Under the pieces are notes generated by a model. The model did not search any database, was not told where the DNA came from, and saw only the letters and a program-made list of their open reading frames with translations. From Lacticaseibacillus casei DSM 20011 = JCM 1134 = ATCC 393 (lineage in GTDB: Bacteria; Bacillota; Bacilli; Lactobacillales; Lactobacillaceae), in contig NZ_AP012544.1 in NCBI RefSeq assembly GCF_000829055.1, forward strand, positions 744,001 to 808,000: DNA of 64,000 bases, given 5' to 3'. Positions 45,360 through 53,739 of this stretch are shown in pieces; within the stretch, counting starts at the first letter, position 1, and each line of letters begins with the position of its first letter. A program made the translations under genes and the position numbers.

Positions 45360-45413
45360 TTTGGGTGTCCATTTTAACTTTGCAAAAAGTGTCTAATTCA
45401 ATAGCTCGTAACC

Positions 45414-45460
45414 AAAATGCCCTGTCCAACCGACGATTAGCGGAAGAACAAGGCATTTTT
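45414..45460 (+). terminator. Terminator after the DUF711 gene
   Basis: AAAATGCC (45414-45421) and GGCATTTTT (45452-45460) flank an imperfect stem-loop. Confidence 0.6.
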
Positions 45461-45492
45461 GATTGTTGGCGTAATCTGTAGACGAGGTGAAG

Positions 45493-46562
45493 ATGATGTT
45501 TGTAGCGTTAGACGAGAACAATCGCCGCATCACATTAACCAGTCATCAGCAGGCCCGTCAATTGGCTGGCGGTCGTTTTCATTGCCCACCTTGCCAACAG
45601 CGGGTGTTCATCAAAAATGGCGTCGTACTGCCGGCACACTTTGCCCATCGACAGCGACCAGTTGGTGAAGGCGAGCCGGAAAGTGCCGAACATCTGGCCG
45701 GGAAAAGCTGGTTGGCAACCTGGCTGCGTCAGCATGAGCGATCGGCAACACTGGAATACTATGATGCCGCGATCCGCCAGCGTGCCGATATTCTGATTCA
45801 CCAACAACCACCTAAAGTGTTGGAATTTCAGGCGAGTCCGTTGAGTATTCCTGACTTAAAGAAACGGACGACGATGTATCATCGCCGTGGCTGGCAAGTG
45901 AGTTGGATCTTAGGACGTCGGTACCACGATTCACAAGGAAAAAGACAAGCCCGCAAATTCTTGACGCTGGAAAATGATCGGTTAACGTTGTGGTACTTAA
46001 ACGTACAGATCGGAACTTTGTCGCGGTTACAGCTAAAAGAAACAGGTCGGCTTTGGACGCACTATGCGCATGACCACTCGCCAAGCCAACAATGGCATTC
46101 CGAACCAGTTGATGGCTATCGACAGGCTAGACAAATCGCTTTAAGCTTGCAAAAGCGCGCTCGTCCATGGATGAGTCTCCAAGCATTGGCATATGAAAGG
46201 CGGCATAATCTGCAAGGTGCCCCTGGGTGGTTCATAACCAACCGCATCCGCTGCGGCATTTTGGCGTGCCGGAATTACGGTTGCGGATTCAGTGGCTACT
46301 GACATTTGAAGGCAAGAGCTTCACAGCAGCGCAAAGCCAGCGTTTCTGGGTAAGCGCGTTACCAGATGTTTGGACGCCCTTATTGCCAGCCGGAACACTT
46401 GCTAGCGTGCTTGATACTCATTGGCTGGCGCTGATCAAAGACGCCGGTATCATCGGTTTTAATGGTTCGCGTTATCGGTGGCGTCAATTGCCCCAATGGT
46501 TTGCGGATATTGATCGGAAGCTGGCCAACATAACGCGCTTATCAGGAAAAGATTGCGGATGA
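45493..46562 (+). pseudogene. coiA: Competence protein CoiA, frameshifted
   Basis: The first frame (from 45493) gives an N-terminal zinc-ribbon-like CPPCQQRVFIKNG with HFAH, then a nuclease core with VLEFQASPLSIPDLKKR, and continues to a stop at 46302. From about 46217 the family sequence moves to another frame: CPWVVHNQPHPLRHFG, RIQWLLTFEGKSF, ending 46562. A single missing base in GGTGCCCC (46216-46223) explains the switch, turning an expected QGCPW into QGAPG. The C-terminal third is therefore lost. CoiA acts in DNA uptake and recombination in competent cells. GAGGTGAAG precedes the start. Confidence 0.82.
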
Positions 46563-46565
46563 GGG

Positions 46566-46650
46566 GGTTAGCGCTTAAATGGCCTAAACCCGGGCCATCA
46601 CACTCAAGGACACTTACACTCCGGCTTCTAACCGGGCTGGCTCACGCTCA
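46566..46650. repeat. Palindromic intergenic repeat, copy C (half, reverse orientation)
   Basis: Read on the - strand, 46650-46566 gives GAGCGTGAGCCAGCCCGGTT, AGAAGCCGGAGTGTAAGTG, then CCTTGAGTGTGATGGCC, matching the left half of copy B closely. The right arm is replaced by a local GGCCATCA/GGCCTAAACC remnant. Confidence 0.65.
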
Positions 46651-46653
46651 TAT

Positions 46654-46684
46654 AAAAAGGACCTTGCATGATCGCAAGGCCCCA
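46654..46684 (-). terminator. Terminator for the spxH-like gene
   Basis: On the - strand GGCCTTGC-GATCAT-GCAAGGTCC is followed by TTTTTA. Confidence 0.65.
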
Positions 46685-46807
46685 AGTACACCATAGAACT
46701 ATTCAGCTAAACTGTTTGCTGCCAGATGAAACCGATCAGCTAAGAAACCTGCCAGTTATCAAGCTAGGTCGTTTAATCGAGAAGGTGGGTGACAATGTTA
46801 GAGGCGT

Positions 46808-47458
46808 TTAAAAGAATCGAAAATGACCGCCCATATTTTCCGGTTGTTCAGTGAAGAATCGCGCTGGATCTGTTCTGATGAGGTCACAGAGTTGCGGAAT
46901 GAGATCGGCGTCACTGATTTGCTCGATTAAGACAGCATGACCGTCATCAACGGCGCGATCCGTGTCCACAATGACAAGGGAAGGGGTCTGGGTAATACCC
47001 ATCTGGTTGGCAGTACGCTGATCGGAATCAAACCCCATTTTGACTTCGGTGCGCTGCCGATCCTCGTAAAACATTTCATGATCTAAATGACATTTCGTCA
47101 GCATTTTGGCAACGAAGGCGGCGTCGTATTGATACTGAACCAATGGCGCGTGTTGTTGTAATCGTAACAACAACATGCGTGCCTTCTTATTGCCTTGGTA
47201 CTGGGCCGCTTTATAATCCAATGCAAGGTTATAAGCGGCACGCAACAATTGATTTCGTTTGGCAAGGCTGTGAACGTTTAATTGTTCGTACTGCATGAAT
47301 TGTTCAATAATGTCCAGATTGAGAACCGGAACAAAATGAACTTTTACCTCTTGTTGGAATTTATCCAGTTGGTGTAGCAGCTTTTGTTCTGTACTCAGAC
47401 AGATACTGCCAATCGGATTGAAAAAAAGAAAAATTTCTAACACGGTCTTGGCCTCCAA
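46808..47458 (-). CDS. spxH: SpxH/YjbH-like DsbA-family adaptor
   Basis: A 216-aa thioredoxin-like protein of the DsbA/YjbH branch. The N-terminus reads LEIFLFFNPIGSICLSTEQK: only one Cys remains where Bacillus YjbH has CxxC. The cis-Pro loop is ITQTPSLVIVDTD. In Bacillus this protein delivers the Spx regulator to ClpXP, controlling disulfide-stress genes. Its place between coiA and the CYTH/relQ genes matches the Bacillus yjb cluster, which supports the call. The single-Cys site argues against oxidoreductase activity. Confidence 0.8.
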   Translation of the reverse strand: MEAKTVLEIFLFFNPIGSICLSTEQKLLHQLDKFQQEVKVHFVPVLNLDIIEQFMQYEQLNVHSLAKRNQLLRAAYNLALDYKAAQYQGNKKARMLLLRLQQHAPLVQYQYDAAFVAKMLTKCHLDHEMFYEDRQRTEVKMGFDSDQRTANQMGITQTPSLVIVDTDRAVDDGHAVLIEQISDADLIPQLCDLIRTDPARFFTEQPENMGGHFRFF

Positions 47459-47512
47459 TGTGCTGGCAACAAATTTCTACACTTACTTTATCAGAAATCG
47501 CGCAAGTAACAA

Positions 47513-48106
47513 TTATTTAGCTTGTGAATCATGCACATGCTCATATGCACGTTGTACTTTATTGATGACAGGTTGTTTTTTTATGTGAAAATTCTGTAGC
47601 AAGTTATCGTAGAATTTTTTGGCTTCATCTAGGTTTTGATACTCCATTTCCAATTCAAAATCGGAGGTTTGGTCGATATAAAAGGTCTGATCGAGTGTTA
47701 ACAAGCCAGCCGGCAGATGTGCGAGTCGTCTGATTGTTTTGGCTTGTGTTTGCGGATGGACGTTTGCCGGGTCAATGTGGCGGGCTGCCAATGCTTGCGT
47801 GACCTGGCCGGGCTTAAGCTCACCCCGTTCAATTAAATTTTGCGCTTCCATCGATGTGAGCGGATCGGTAATTTCCTGAAGATCACGATGCCGACTGTCG
47901 TTGGGAACTTTTAGCGTTTGCTCGGCGTGGTCGGCAAACTGGCGAATCCGCAAGCCAAGACATGCCGCTTTGACAGCGCCGTCAGCTGTGTCATAATAGG
48001 TGTTCATTTGGGAAAAAGCCGGGTCAAACTCAAAATGATTCAAAATCGCCAGGAATGCGGTTTTGGTTAAACAAGTTTTAAATTCCTGTTCGCGGGAAAT
48101 AGCCAT
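47513..48106 (-). CDS. CYTH-domain protein (YjbK-like)
   Basis: A 197-aa protein with the CYTH fold signature EQEFKTCLT near the N-terminus (ExExK-like), GLRIRQF, TLKVPND and a C-terminal DFELEMEYQNLDEAK. CYTH enzymes form a tunnel that binds triphosphates; YjbK-type members are thought to be triphosphatases. GGAGG lies upstream of ATG 48106. It is divergent from relQ, as in Bacillus (yjbK/yjbM). The substrate is not known. Confidence 0.85.
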   Translation of the reverse strand: MAISREQEFKTCLTKTAFLAILNHFEFDPAFSQMNTYYDTADGAVKAACLGLRIRQFADHAEQTLKVPNDSRHRDLQEITDPLTSMEAQNLIERGELKPGQVTQALAARHIDPANVHPQTQAKTIRRLAHLPAGLLTLDQTFYIDQTSDFELEMEYQNLDEAKKFYDNLLQNFHIKKQPVINKVQRAYEHVHDSQAK

Positions 48107-48187
48107 GGGTTGCCTCCAAACGCAACGGCACCGGTTACATGCCAAAAATATGATAGAATGGTGGTAGTGAGTGCTGTCGGTAACTAT

Positions 48188-48220
48188 CAACAAGTCAAAC
48201 GATTAAGCTTTGACTTGTTG
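48188..48220. repeat. 12-bp inverted repeat upstream of relQ
   Basis: CAACAAGTCAAA (48188-48199) and TTTGACTTGTTG (48209-48220) are perfect complements around a 9-nt loop. No T run follows, so it is not a standard terminator. It lies in the divergent region between the CYTH gene and relQ and contains a possible TTGACT -35. Confidence 0.6.
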
Positions 48221-48269
48221 GCTGACAGACATACCACATTATTAGTAGTTTAGTATGGGAGGGCCAGTA

Positions 48270-48893
48270 ATGCAAAGAGACTGGGACAGTTTCTTAATGC
48301 CATATGAACAAGCGGTCGGGGAATTAAAGATTAAATTTCGTGGCATGCGTAAACAATTTCAACAGGCCAATGAGCATACGCCCATTGAATTCGTGACGGG
48401 ACGGGTTAAACCGGTCAGTTCGATTATTGAGAAGCAGAGTCGCCGGTTCATTAGCGATGAGCTTTTGGAACAGGATATGCAAGACATTGCTGGTCTGCGA
48501 ATTATGTGCCAATTTGTGGAAGACATTTATCAGGTGGTCGATCTGCTTCGTCAACGGACAGATATGAAGATCGTCGAAGAACGGGATTACGTGACCAATG
48601 TGAAACCTTCCGGCTATCGCAGCTACCATGTTGTGATTGAGTATCCGGTGCAGCTGATTCACGGCGAAAAAAAGATTCTAGCCGAGGTCCAGATTCGCAC
48701 CATGTCGATGAATTTTTGGGCAACGATCGAGCACAGCCTGAATTACAAATACAATGGTGAATTTCCGGACACGTTAAAAGCCCGGCTTAAGCGAGCGGCG
48801 GAAGCTTCCTTCATGCTTGATAAGGAAATGTCCGATATTCGCGAAGAAATTCAGGAAGCCCAACATTTATTTGTTTATGGCAAGGGACAATAG
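48270..48893 (+). CDS. relQ: Small alarmone synthetase (RelQ/YjbM-like GTP pyrophosphokinase)
   Basis: A 207-aa synthetase-only protein that makes (p)ppGpp from ATP and GTP/GDP. Motifs are [27 protein letters not shown] and [20 protein letters not shown], with [21 protein letters not shown]. It lacks the HD hydrolase and the TGS/ACT regulatory domains of RelA. GGGAGGGCC precedes the ATG. It heads the relQ-nadK-rluD operon, the same order as Bacillus yjbM-ppnK-yjbO. Confidence 0.93.
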   Translation: MQRDWDSFLMPYEQAVGELKIKFRGMRKQFQQANEHTPIEFVTGRVKPVSSIIEKQSRRFISDELLEQDMQDIAGLRIMCQFVEDIYQVVDLLRQRTDMKIVEERDYVTNVKPSGYRSYHVVIEYPVQLIHGEKKILAEVQIRTMSMNFWATIEHSLNYKYNGEFPDTLKARLKRAAEASFMLDKEMSDIREEIQEAQHLFVYGKGQ

Positions 48894-48948
48894 CCGTATC
48901 CCGATACAACTGACGAAAAAAAGCCTGACAGTAAAAAGGATGAATAAG

Positions 48949-49746
48949 ATGCGCGTAACGGTTTTTCATAATAGCATACCTGCCTCCATCACGGCAGCCC
49001 AAAAGTTAATTAAACTGTTAAAAAACGGCCATTTTGAACTGGATGAACGGCACCCCGATGTTGTCATCACAATCGGCGGTGATGGCACGTTGTTGTCGGC
49101 CTTTCATCGGTACGCTGACCAACTGGATACCATTCGCTTTATTGGCGTGCATACCGGTCATCTGGGATTTTACACGGATTGGCGTGATTTTGAAATTGAA
49201 GACCTTGTCATTGCCTTAAAAGAAGATTCCGGACAAAGTGTGAGCTATCCGCTTTTGGATGTTCGTGCCATGTATGCGGATGCTACGAGTGCCCATTATC
49301 TGGCGCTTAATGAATCAACTTTGAAGCGATTAAACGGTACGATGCGGACAGAAGTTTATATTAAAGGCGATTTCTTCGAGAGCTTTCGAGGCGATGGCTT
49401 GTGTGTTTCCACACCGACCGGTTCGACAGCTTACAGCAAATCAAACGGCGGTGCCGTCATGCATCCGCGGTTGGACGCGCTTCAGGTAACCGAAATTGCG
49501 TCGATTAATAATCGGGTGTTTCGAACGCTCAGCTCACCGATCATTACGGCGCCTGATGAATGGGTGACGCTGGAGCCAACTGGTCGGGATGATTATGTGA
49601 TGACAGTCGATCAGTTCGTCATCAATCCGCCAACGATCAAACAGATTCGTTATAAGATTGCCAAAGAGCGGATTCATTTTGCCCGTTATCGGCACATGCA
49701 TTTTTGGGATCGGGTCGAAGATGCTTTTATTGGAGCGAAACATTAA
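48949..49746 (+). CDS. nadK: NAD kinase
   Basis: A 265-aa enzyme phosphorylating NAD to NADP. The catalytic GGDGT motif is in [18 protein letters not shown], with LNESTLKRL and [19 protein letters not shown] as further signatures. The ATG at 48949 has AAAAAGGA about 9 nt upstream; MNK at 48940 is too close to that site. Its stop shares one base with the start of the next gene (TAATG). Second gene of the relQ operon, linking alarmone and NADP supply. Confidence 0.95.
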   Translation: MRVTVFHNSIPASITAAQKLIKLLKNGHFELDERHPDVVITIGGDGTLLSAFHRYADQLDTIRFIGVHTGHLGFYTDWRDFEIEDLVIALKEDSGQSVSYPLLDVRAMYADATSAHYLALNESTLKRLNGTMRTEVYIKGDFFESFRGDGLCVSTPTGSTAYSKSNGGAVMHPRLDALQVTEIASINNRVFRTLSSPIITAPDEWVTLEPTGRDDYVMTVDQFVINPPTIKQIRYKIAKERIHFARYRHMHFWDRVEDAFIGAKH

Positions 49747-50648
49747 TGCGTTTTGAATGGCATTACGAAGGGCCGCCGCTTAAGTTGGGGGCTTTTTTTA
49801 AACAACAGGGCTTTTCCCGTGCCCAACTCAAAAAGCTCCACTATCGAGGCGGTTTTATTTTTGTCAATAAGCGGCAACGCAATACCGCGTATGGGATTCG
49901 CACGGGCGACCGAATCCTGGTTCAAACCGCTCCCGAGCAAGCGGCAGACAGTGTTGTTCCGTACCCGCATGATCTGACAATTTGTTATGAGGATGATGAT
50001 TATCTAGTCGTCAACAAACCAGCCGGCGTGGCGTCGATTCCAGCGATTGGTCGCAAGAATGACAGTATGGCCAATATGGTCAAGGCGTATTTGATTAAAA
50101 CCCATGCGGAAAGTCAGGCGGTCCACGTTGTCACTAGGTTAGATCGCGATACCAGTGGTTTAATGGTATTTGCCAAGCACAGTCTGGCGCATAGTCTGCT
50201 GGATCGACAACTGCATAGTGAGGGGTTCCTGAAGCAATACGTGGCAATTGTCACCGCTAAGTCGCCGTTGCCTGCCCATGGGTGGATCGTGTTGCCGATT
50301 GGGGTGAGTCAAGGCTTTTATATGCGGCGAATCGTGAGCACGACTGGCAAGCCATCCGTGACCGAATATCGAACGCTGGCGCAGAATTCGCAGGCAGCGG
50401 CGGTGTTGGTCACGCTGCACACCGGCCGGACGCACCAGATTCGGGTGCATTTTGCGGCGATCGGGCACGTGTTGTTTGGGGACGATTTGTACAGCCGGCA
50501 ACCTGTCAGCTTTGAACGGCAGGCGTTGCATTGCGCCCATCTGCGCTTTTGGCAGCCACTGAAAAAGAAGTGGCTGGATTTACAAGCACCGTTGCCAAAG
50601 GATATGGCGGGGCTGGCTGAGCGTTTGCAGTTACCACTGCGGGGATGA
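49746..50648 (+). CDS. RluD-family pseudouridine synthase (YjbO-like)
   Basis: A 300-aa pseudouridine synthase. The catalytic motif is VVTRLDRDTSGLMVFAK (Asp in LDRDTSG), with the family's VVNKPAGVASIPA and TGRTHQIRVHFAAIGHVL. A short S4-like N-terminal region is visible in QGFSRAQLKKLHYRGGFIFV. It starts within the nadK stop (TAATG), so translation is coupled. The exact target uridine in 23S rRNA or tRNA cannot be inferred. A terminator at 50701 closes the operon. Confidence 0.92.
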   Translation: MRFEWHYEGPPLKLGAFFKQQGFSRAQLKKLHYRGGFIFVNKRQRNTAYGIRTGDRILVQTAPEQAADSVVPYPHDLTICYEDDDYLVVNKPAGVASIPAIGRKNDSMANMVKAYLIKTHAESQAVHVVTRLDRDTSGLMVFAKHSLAHSLLDRQLHSEGFLKQYVAIVTAKSPLPAHGWIVLPIGVSQGFYMRRIVSTTGKPSVTEYRTLAQNSQAAAVLVTLHTGRTHQIRVHFAAIGHVLFGDDLYSRQPVSFERQALHCAHLRFWQPLKKKWLDLQAPLPKDMAGLAERLQLPLRG

Positions 50649-50700
50649 GTGGGAAAATTTTACACATTTCCAATTAATAAATTCATCTATTTTTGCATAT

Positions 50701-50749
50701 AAATACGCCCAAAGTCGGCTTTAAACGGTCATCGACTTTGGACGTATTT
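50701..50749. terminator. Bidirectional terminator
   Basis: AAATACGCCCAAAGTCG (50701-50717) pairs with CGACTTTGGACGTATTT (50733-50749). Confidence 0.88.
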
Positions 50750-50766
50750 GCATTTAGCGCGAAACT

Positions 50767-51828
50767 TTAGAAATTACCTTTGTGGTAACCTGAATCAGCA
50801 TCAAATTTAAATTGTTTCTTGAGTCCGTTGGTTAAGTAGATCTTTTTGTCGTTGGTAATGAAGATGGCTTGAATGTGCTGATCGTTTTTAGCATTCATAT
50901 ATTGCAAGCCATCTTTGAGCCCCTTGTCAAAAGCGGCGTTTGACAGCGCATCGCCATCCACGCTTTTTTTGGAAACAATGGTGACTGAAGCTAGATTATT
51001 GTCATAAGGATAACCGGTTTTGGGATCAAAAAGGTAAATGTATTTATGGCCGTGGGAAATCAGATATTGCTCGTAGGTACCGGCAGTGACGATCGATTCA
51101 TCACTTTCCGGAATGGTGCCAACAGCGGTGCCGCGCGCGGCAGTCGGATCCTGGATGCCCACATGCCAGTCGCGTTTGGCCCCAAGTGGCGAGTGGCCCA
51201 TGACCACCACGTTACCGCCAAGATCGATAATCGCCGCGGTGACGCCGTCTTTGCGTAACACGTCGCGGACTTTATCAGCCACCCAGCCTTTCGCAATGCC
51301 GCCGAAATCAAGGCGCATACCTTTTTTGGTGAGATAGGCGGTGTTGTTCTTTGAATCAAGCTTAACATCGCGCCAGTTAACCAGCGGTAATGCTTGGTCG
51401 ATCTCGCTTTGCGCTGGTACCCGCGCCCCTGGTAAGCCGATTTGCCACAGATTCGTCACTGCACCGATCGCCATATCAAAACTGCCATTTGAGTTTTTGG
51501 AAAAATAATAAGCTTTCTCCAATAGCGGCATGAAGTCTTTTGGCACTTTGACCGGTTTAATGCCGGCATTGTCATTGATTTTATCAAGCACCGAACCACC
51601 GCGGGTCAGCGTCGCTTCATCGTCAACATGATGAATCATGGCAAAACCGTCTTTTAATGCCGATTTTTTGCCTTTATCATAAATCGTCAAGGTACAAGTC
51701 GTGCCCATCACGAATTCATTTTGTGTATACGGCGTTTTGAGGTAAGTCGGCTGGGCCTTTTTCTGGCAGCCGGATAAGGTCAAAAGTCCAAAGAATGCTA
51801 TTATGCCGATAAAAATTTTTCGCATCAT
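50767..51828 (-). CDS. apbE: FAD:protein FMN transferase (ApbE family lipoprotein)
   Basis: A 353-aa lipoprotein; the lipobox LLTLSGC lies at about residue 23. ApbE-type enzymes attach FMN covalently to Thr/Ser of secreted flavoproteins, such as those in extracellular electron transfer or Rnf/Nqr. Motifs are FVMGTTCTLTIYD, MRLDFGGIAKGWVAD and SDESIVTAGTYEQY. The start is ATG 51828 or 51825 behind GAGGG. It stands alone; no flavoprotein target gene is visible in the window. Confidence 0.92.
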   Translation of the reverse strand: MMRKIFIGIIAFFGLLTLSGCQKKAQPTYLKTPYTQNEFVMGTTCTLTIYDKGKKSALKDGFAMIHHVDDEATLTRGGSVLDKINDNAGIKPVKVPKDFMPLLEKAYYFSKNSNGSFDMAIGAVTNLWQIGLPGARVPAQSEIDQALPLVNWRDVKLDSKNNTAYLTKKGMRLDFGGIAKGWVADKVRDVLRKDGVTAAIIDLGGNVVVMGHSPLGAKRDWHVGIQDPTAARGTAVGTIPESDESIVTAGTYEQYLISHGHKYIYLFDPKTGYPYDNNLASVTIVSKKSVDGDALSNAAFDKGLKDGLQYMNAKNDQHIQAIFITNDKKIYLTNGLKKQFKFDADSGYHKGNF

Positions 51829-51929
51829 GCGTAACCCTCGTTTCATTTTTCCCTCTAGTATCATACCGCGCGTTATCTAAAAAGAAAAACCGGTTTGAGC
51901 TAGTTCGAAGCAGTTTATCAATGCATCAA

Positions 51930-51988
51930 AAAATCGGTTCCGAGACGAAAGGCGTGTTGGTGGGCCTTTTGTTCCGAGAACCGATTTT
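51930..51988 (-). terminator. Terminator after cutC
   Basis: AAAATCGGTTC (51930-51940) pairs with GAACCGATTTT (51978-51988) with further inner pairing; on the - strand a T run follows. Confidence 0.75.
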
Positions 51989-52042
51989 GGTGTAGCCTTA
52001 TTCGGTCACGTCTAGCACAGGCGGGACGTGAAAGTGATTGAT

Positions 52043-52678
52043 CTAAAATTGAATTAACTTAGTGCCGTGTAACTCCTTAACGCCTAACTTGTCGGCAATT
52101 GCCGTAGCATTTTGGCTGGTGATGCCGCCGCCGGGAAGAATCGTAATTTGATCCGCGGCGTGAGCGATCAGCGTTTGTAAATGGGGCAGAGTGGACTCGA
52201 TTGGGGTCGTGAGCGGTCCGCCATGCGTTAAGATGCGGTCAACATGATGGGCCGCCAGCCAGTCGATAGCGGCCGGTTGCTGGTCTTCGGGGATGGCATC
52301 AAAGGCCATATGGAAAACCACACTCATGCCGGCACTCGCAGCAATCAGACTGGTCATTGCATCTTCGTCAATCAGGCCATCTGCGGTCAAGGCGCCAAAA
52401 GCAACACCGTCAACACCGAGTGCCTGGGCTTCAAACAAGTCGGCTTCCATTATCTTTAATTCGGTGTCATTGTAGACAAAGTTTCCGCCCCGTGGCCGAA
52501 TCATGGTCACAAGGCTGCGACCATGTTCGTGAACATATTTTGCACTTTCCGCCATAACGCCTTTCGAAACCGTTGTGCCGCCTACCGCTAGATTATCGTT
52601 AAGTTCGATGCGATCGGCGCCGGCAGCTAAGGCCTGGGGAATATGCGTATAATTTTCAACAGCAACTTCTCGTAACAT
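52043..52678 (-). CDS. cutC: CutC-family protein
   Basis: A 211-aa TIM-barrel protein (REVAVENYTHIPQALAAGAD; MIRPRGGNFVYND; ITILPGGGITSQNA). The family is named for copper homeostasis, but a direct copper role is disputed and an enzyme function is likely. TAGGAGG lies upstream of the ATG. It is 20 bp downstream of uppP on the same strand, so they may be co-transcribed. Confidence 0.9.
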   Translation of the reverse strand: MLREVAVENYTHIPQALAAGADRIELNDNLAVGGTTVSKGVMAESAKYVHEHGRSLVTMIRPRGGNFVYNDTELKIMEADLFEAQALGVDGVAFGALTADGLIDEDAMTSLIAASAGMSVVFHMAFDAIPEDQQPAAIDWLAAHHVDRILTHGGPLTTPIESTLPHLQTLIAHAADQITILPGGGITSQNATAIADKLGVKELHGTKLIQF

Positions 52679-52698
52679 GTTAGCCTCCTATGGCAATT

Positions 52699-53517
52699 TT
52701 AAAGGAACATCACAAGCAACACGATAGCACCGAGCGCGATTCGGTACCAGCCAAAGGGTTTAAAGTCATGCGTCTGGACGAATTTAAGCAGCCACTTGAT
52801 GGCGACGATGGCAACCAGGAATGAAACGACGGAGCCGGTTAACAAGACCATCCACTGCTCACCGGTGAAGCCGTTGCCTTGTAGCAAGTACTTGCCGATT
52901 TTTAGAATCGACACCCCAACCATGGTCGGAATCGCCAGGAAGAAAGAGAACTCGGTCGCAACGTAGCGGGATGTGCCGATTAATAAGGCTCCCAGAATCG
53001 TTGCGCCGGAGCGGGATGTGCCGGGGACAATTGACAGAACCTGGAAAAGACCGATCAGTAGCGCGGTTTGGTAAGTGATGTCAGCCAATGTCGTGATGTG
53101 TGACGGTTTATTTTTAAGGTAGTTTTCAACGATGATGAACAACACTCCGTAAACGATCAAAGTAGTAGCAACGACGAGTGGTGTATGTAAATGTTTATCC
53201 ATCCAGTCGTTAAGCGGCAGGCCAACGACGACGGAAGGCAAAACCGCAATGATGACTTTTGCCCACAGCTGCCAAGTTGCGTTTTGTTCCTTAACAGTGG
53301 GCTTAGAAAATGGATTCAACTTATTGAAATATAATAGAATGACGGCCAAAATCGCACCGAACTGAATGACGTATTCAAACATGTTCATGAATTCGCGTCC
53401 CTGGGACAACTTAACCACCTGATCAACCAGGTCAATGTGGCCGGTGGAACTTATCGGGAGAAATTCCGTCAGCCCTTCGACGATCCCGATAATCACGGCT
53501 TTAATAATATCAAACAT
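52699..53517 (-). CDS. uppP: Undecaprenyl-diphosphatase (UppP/BacA)
   Basis: A 272-aa membrane enzyme with about eight spans that recycles undecaprenyl diphosphate for cell-wall synthesis. Signatures are [20 protein letters not shown] near residue 12 and [16 protein letters not shown] near residue 170, containing the catalytic Glu/Arg/Ser positions. The start is ATG 53517 behind GGAGG. It also contributes bacitracin tolerance in related bacteria. Confidence 0.97.
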   Translation of the reverse strand: MFDIIKAVIIGIVEGLTEFLPISSTGHIDLVDQVVKLSQGREFMNMFEYVIQFGAILAVILLYFNKLNPFSKPTVKEQNATWQLWAKVIIAVLPSVVVGLPLNDWMDKHLHTPLVVATTLIVYGVLFIIVENYLKNKPSHITTLADITYQTALLIGLFQVLSIVPGTSRSGATILGALLIGTSRYVATEFSFFLAIPTMVGVSILKIGKYLLQGNGFTGEQWMVLLTGSVVSFLVAIVAIKWLLKFVQTHDFKPFGWYRIALGAIVLLVMFL

Positions 53518-53660
53518 AATAACCCTCCAATTCTCAATGTTAACAGTATACAAGGTTTTAGCCCGCTTGCCACATTGAAGCCGCAATTTATTGGGATCTT
53601 ACAGAATCCGACGGCTGTGGTAGGTGGTGTTGTTCGAAGACGGGTACGGGGGATGTCGTC

Positions 53661-53692
53661 AAAAAAATCGGCCAGCATTTGCTGACCGATTT
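53661..53692 (-). terminator. Terminator after the lactonase gene
   Basis: AATCGGCCAGCA (53666-53677) and TGCTGACCGATT (53680-53691) form a near-perfect stem; the - strand copy ends in a T run. Confidence 0.75.
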
Positions 53693-53739
53693 CATCATAT
53701 GTGGTAATTAAGCAAGTCCCACGCGAGTTAAAAAATCCA

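Noticed and set aside
45360..45492. Possible small gene or riboswitch between the DUF711 gene and coiA
   Set aside because: Only a terminator-like hairpin and the coiA ribosome site were found; no conserved leader motif.
46796..46855. Short frame MLEAFKRIENDRPYFPVVQ on the + strand with a GAAGG-like site
   Set aside because: Nineteen codons, overlapping the 3' end of the spxH-like gene in antisense; no support for expression.
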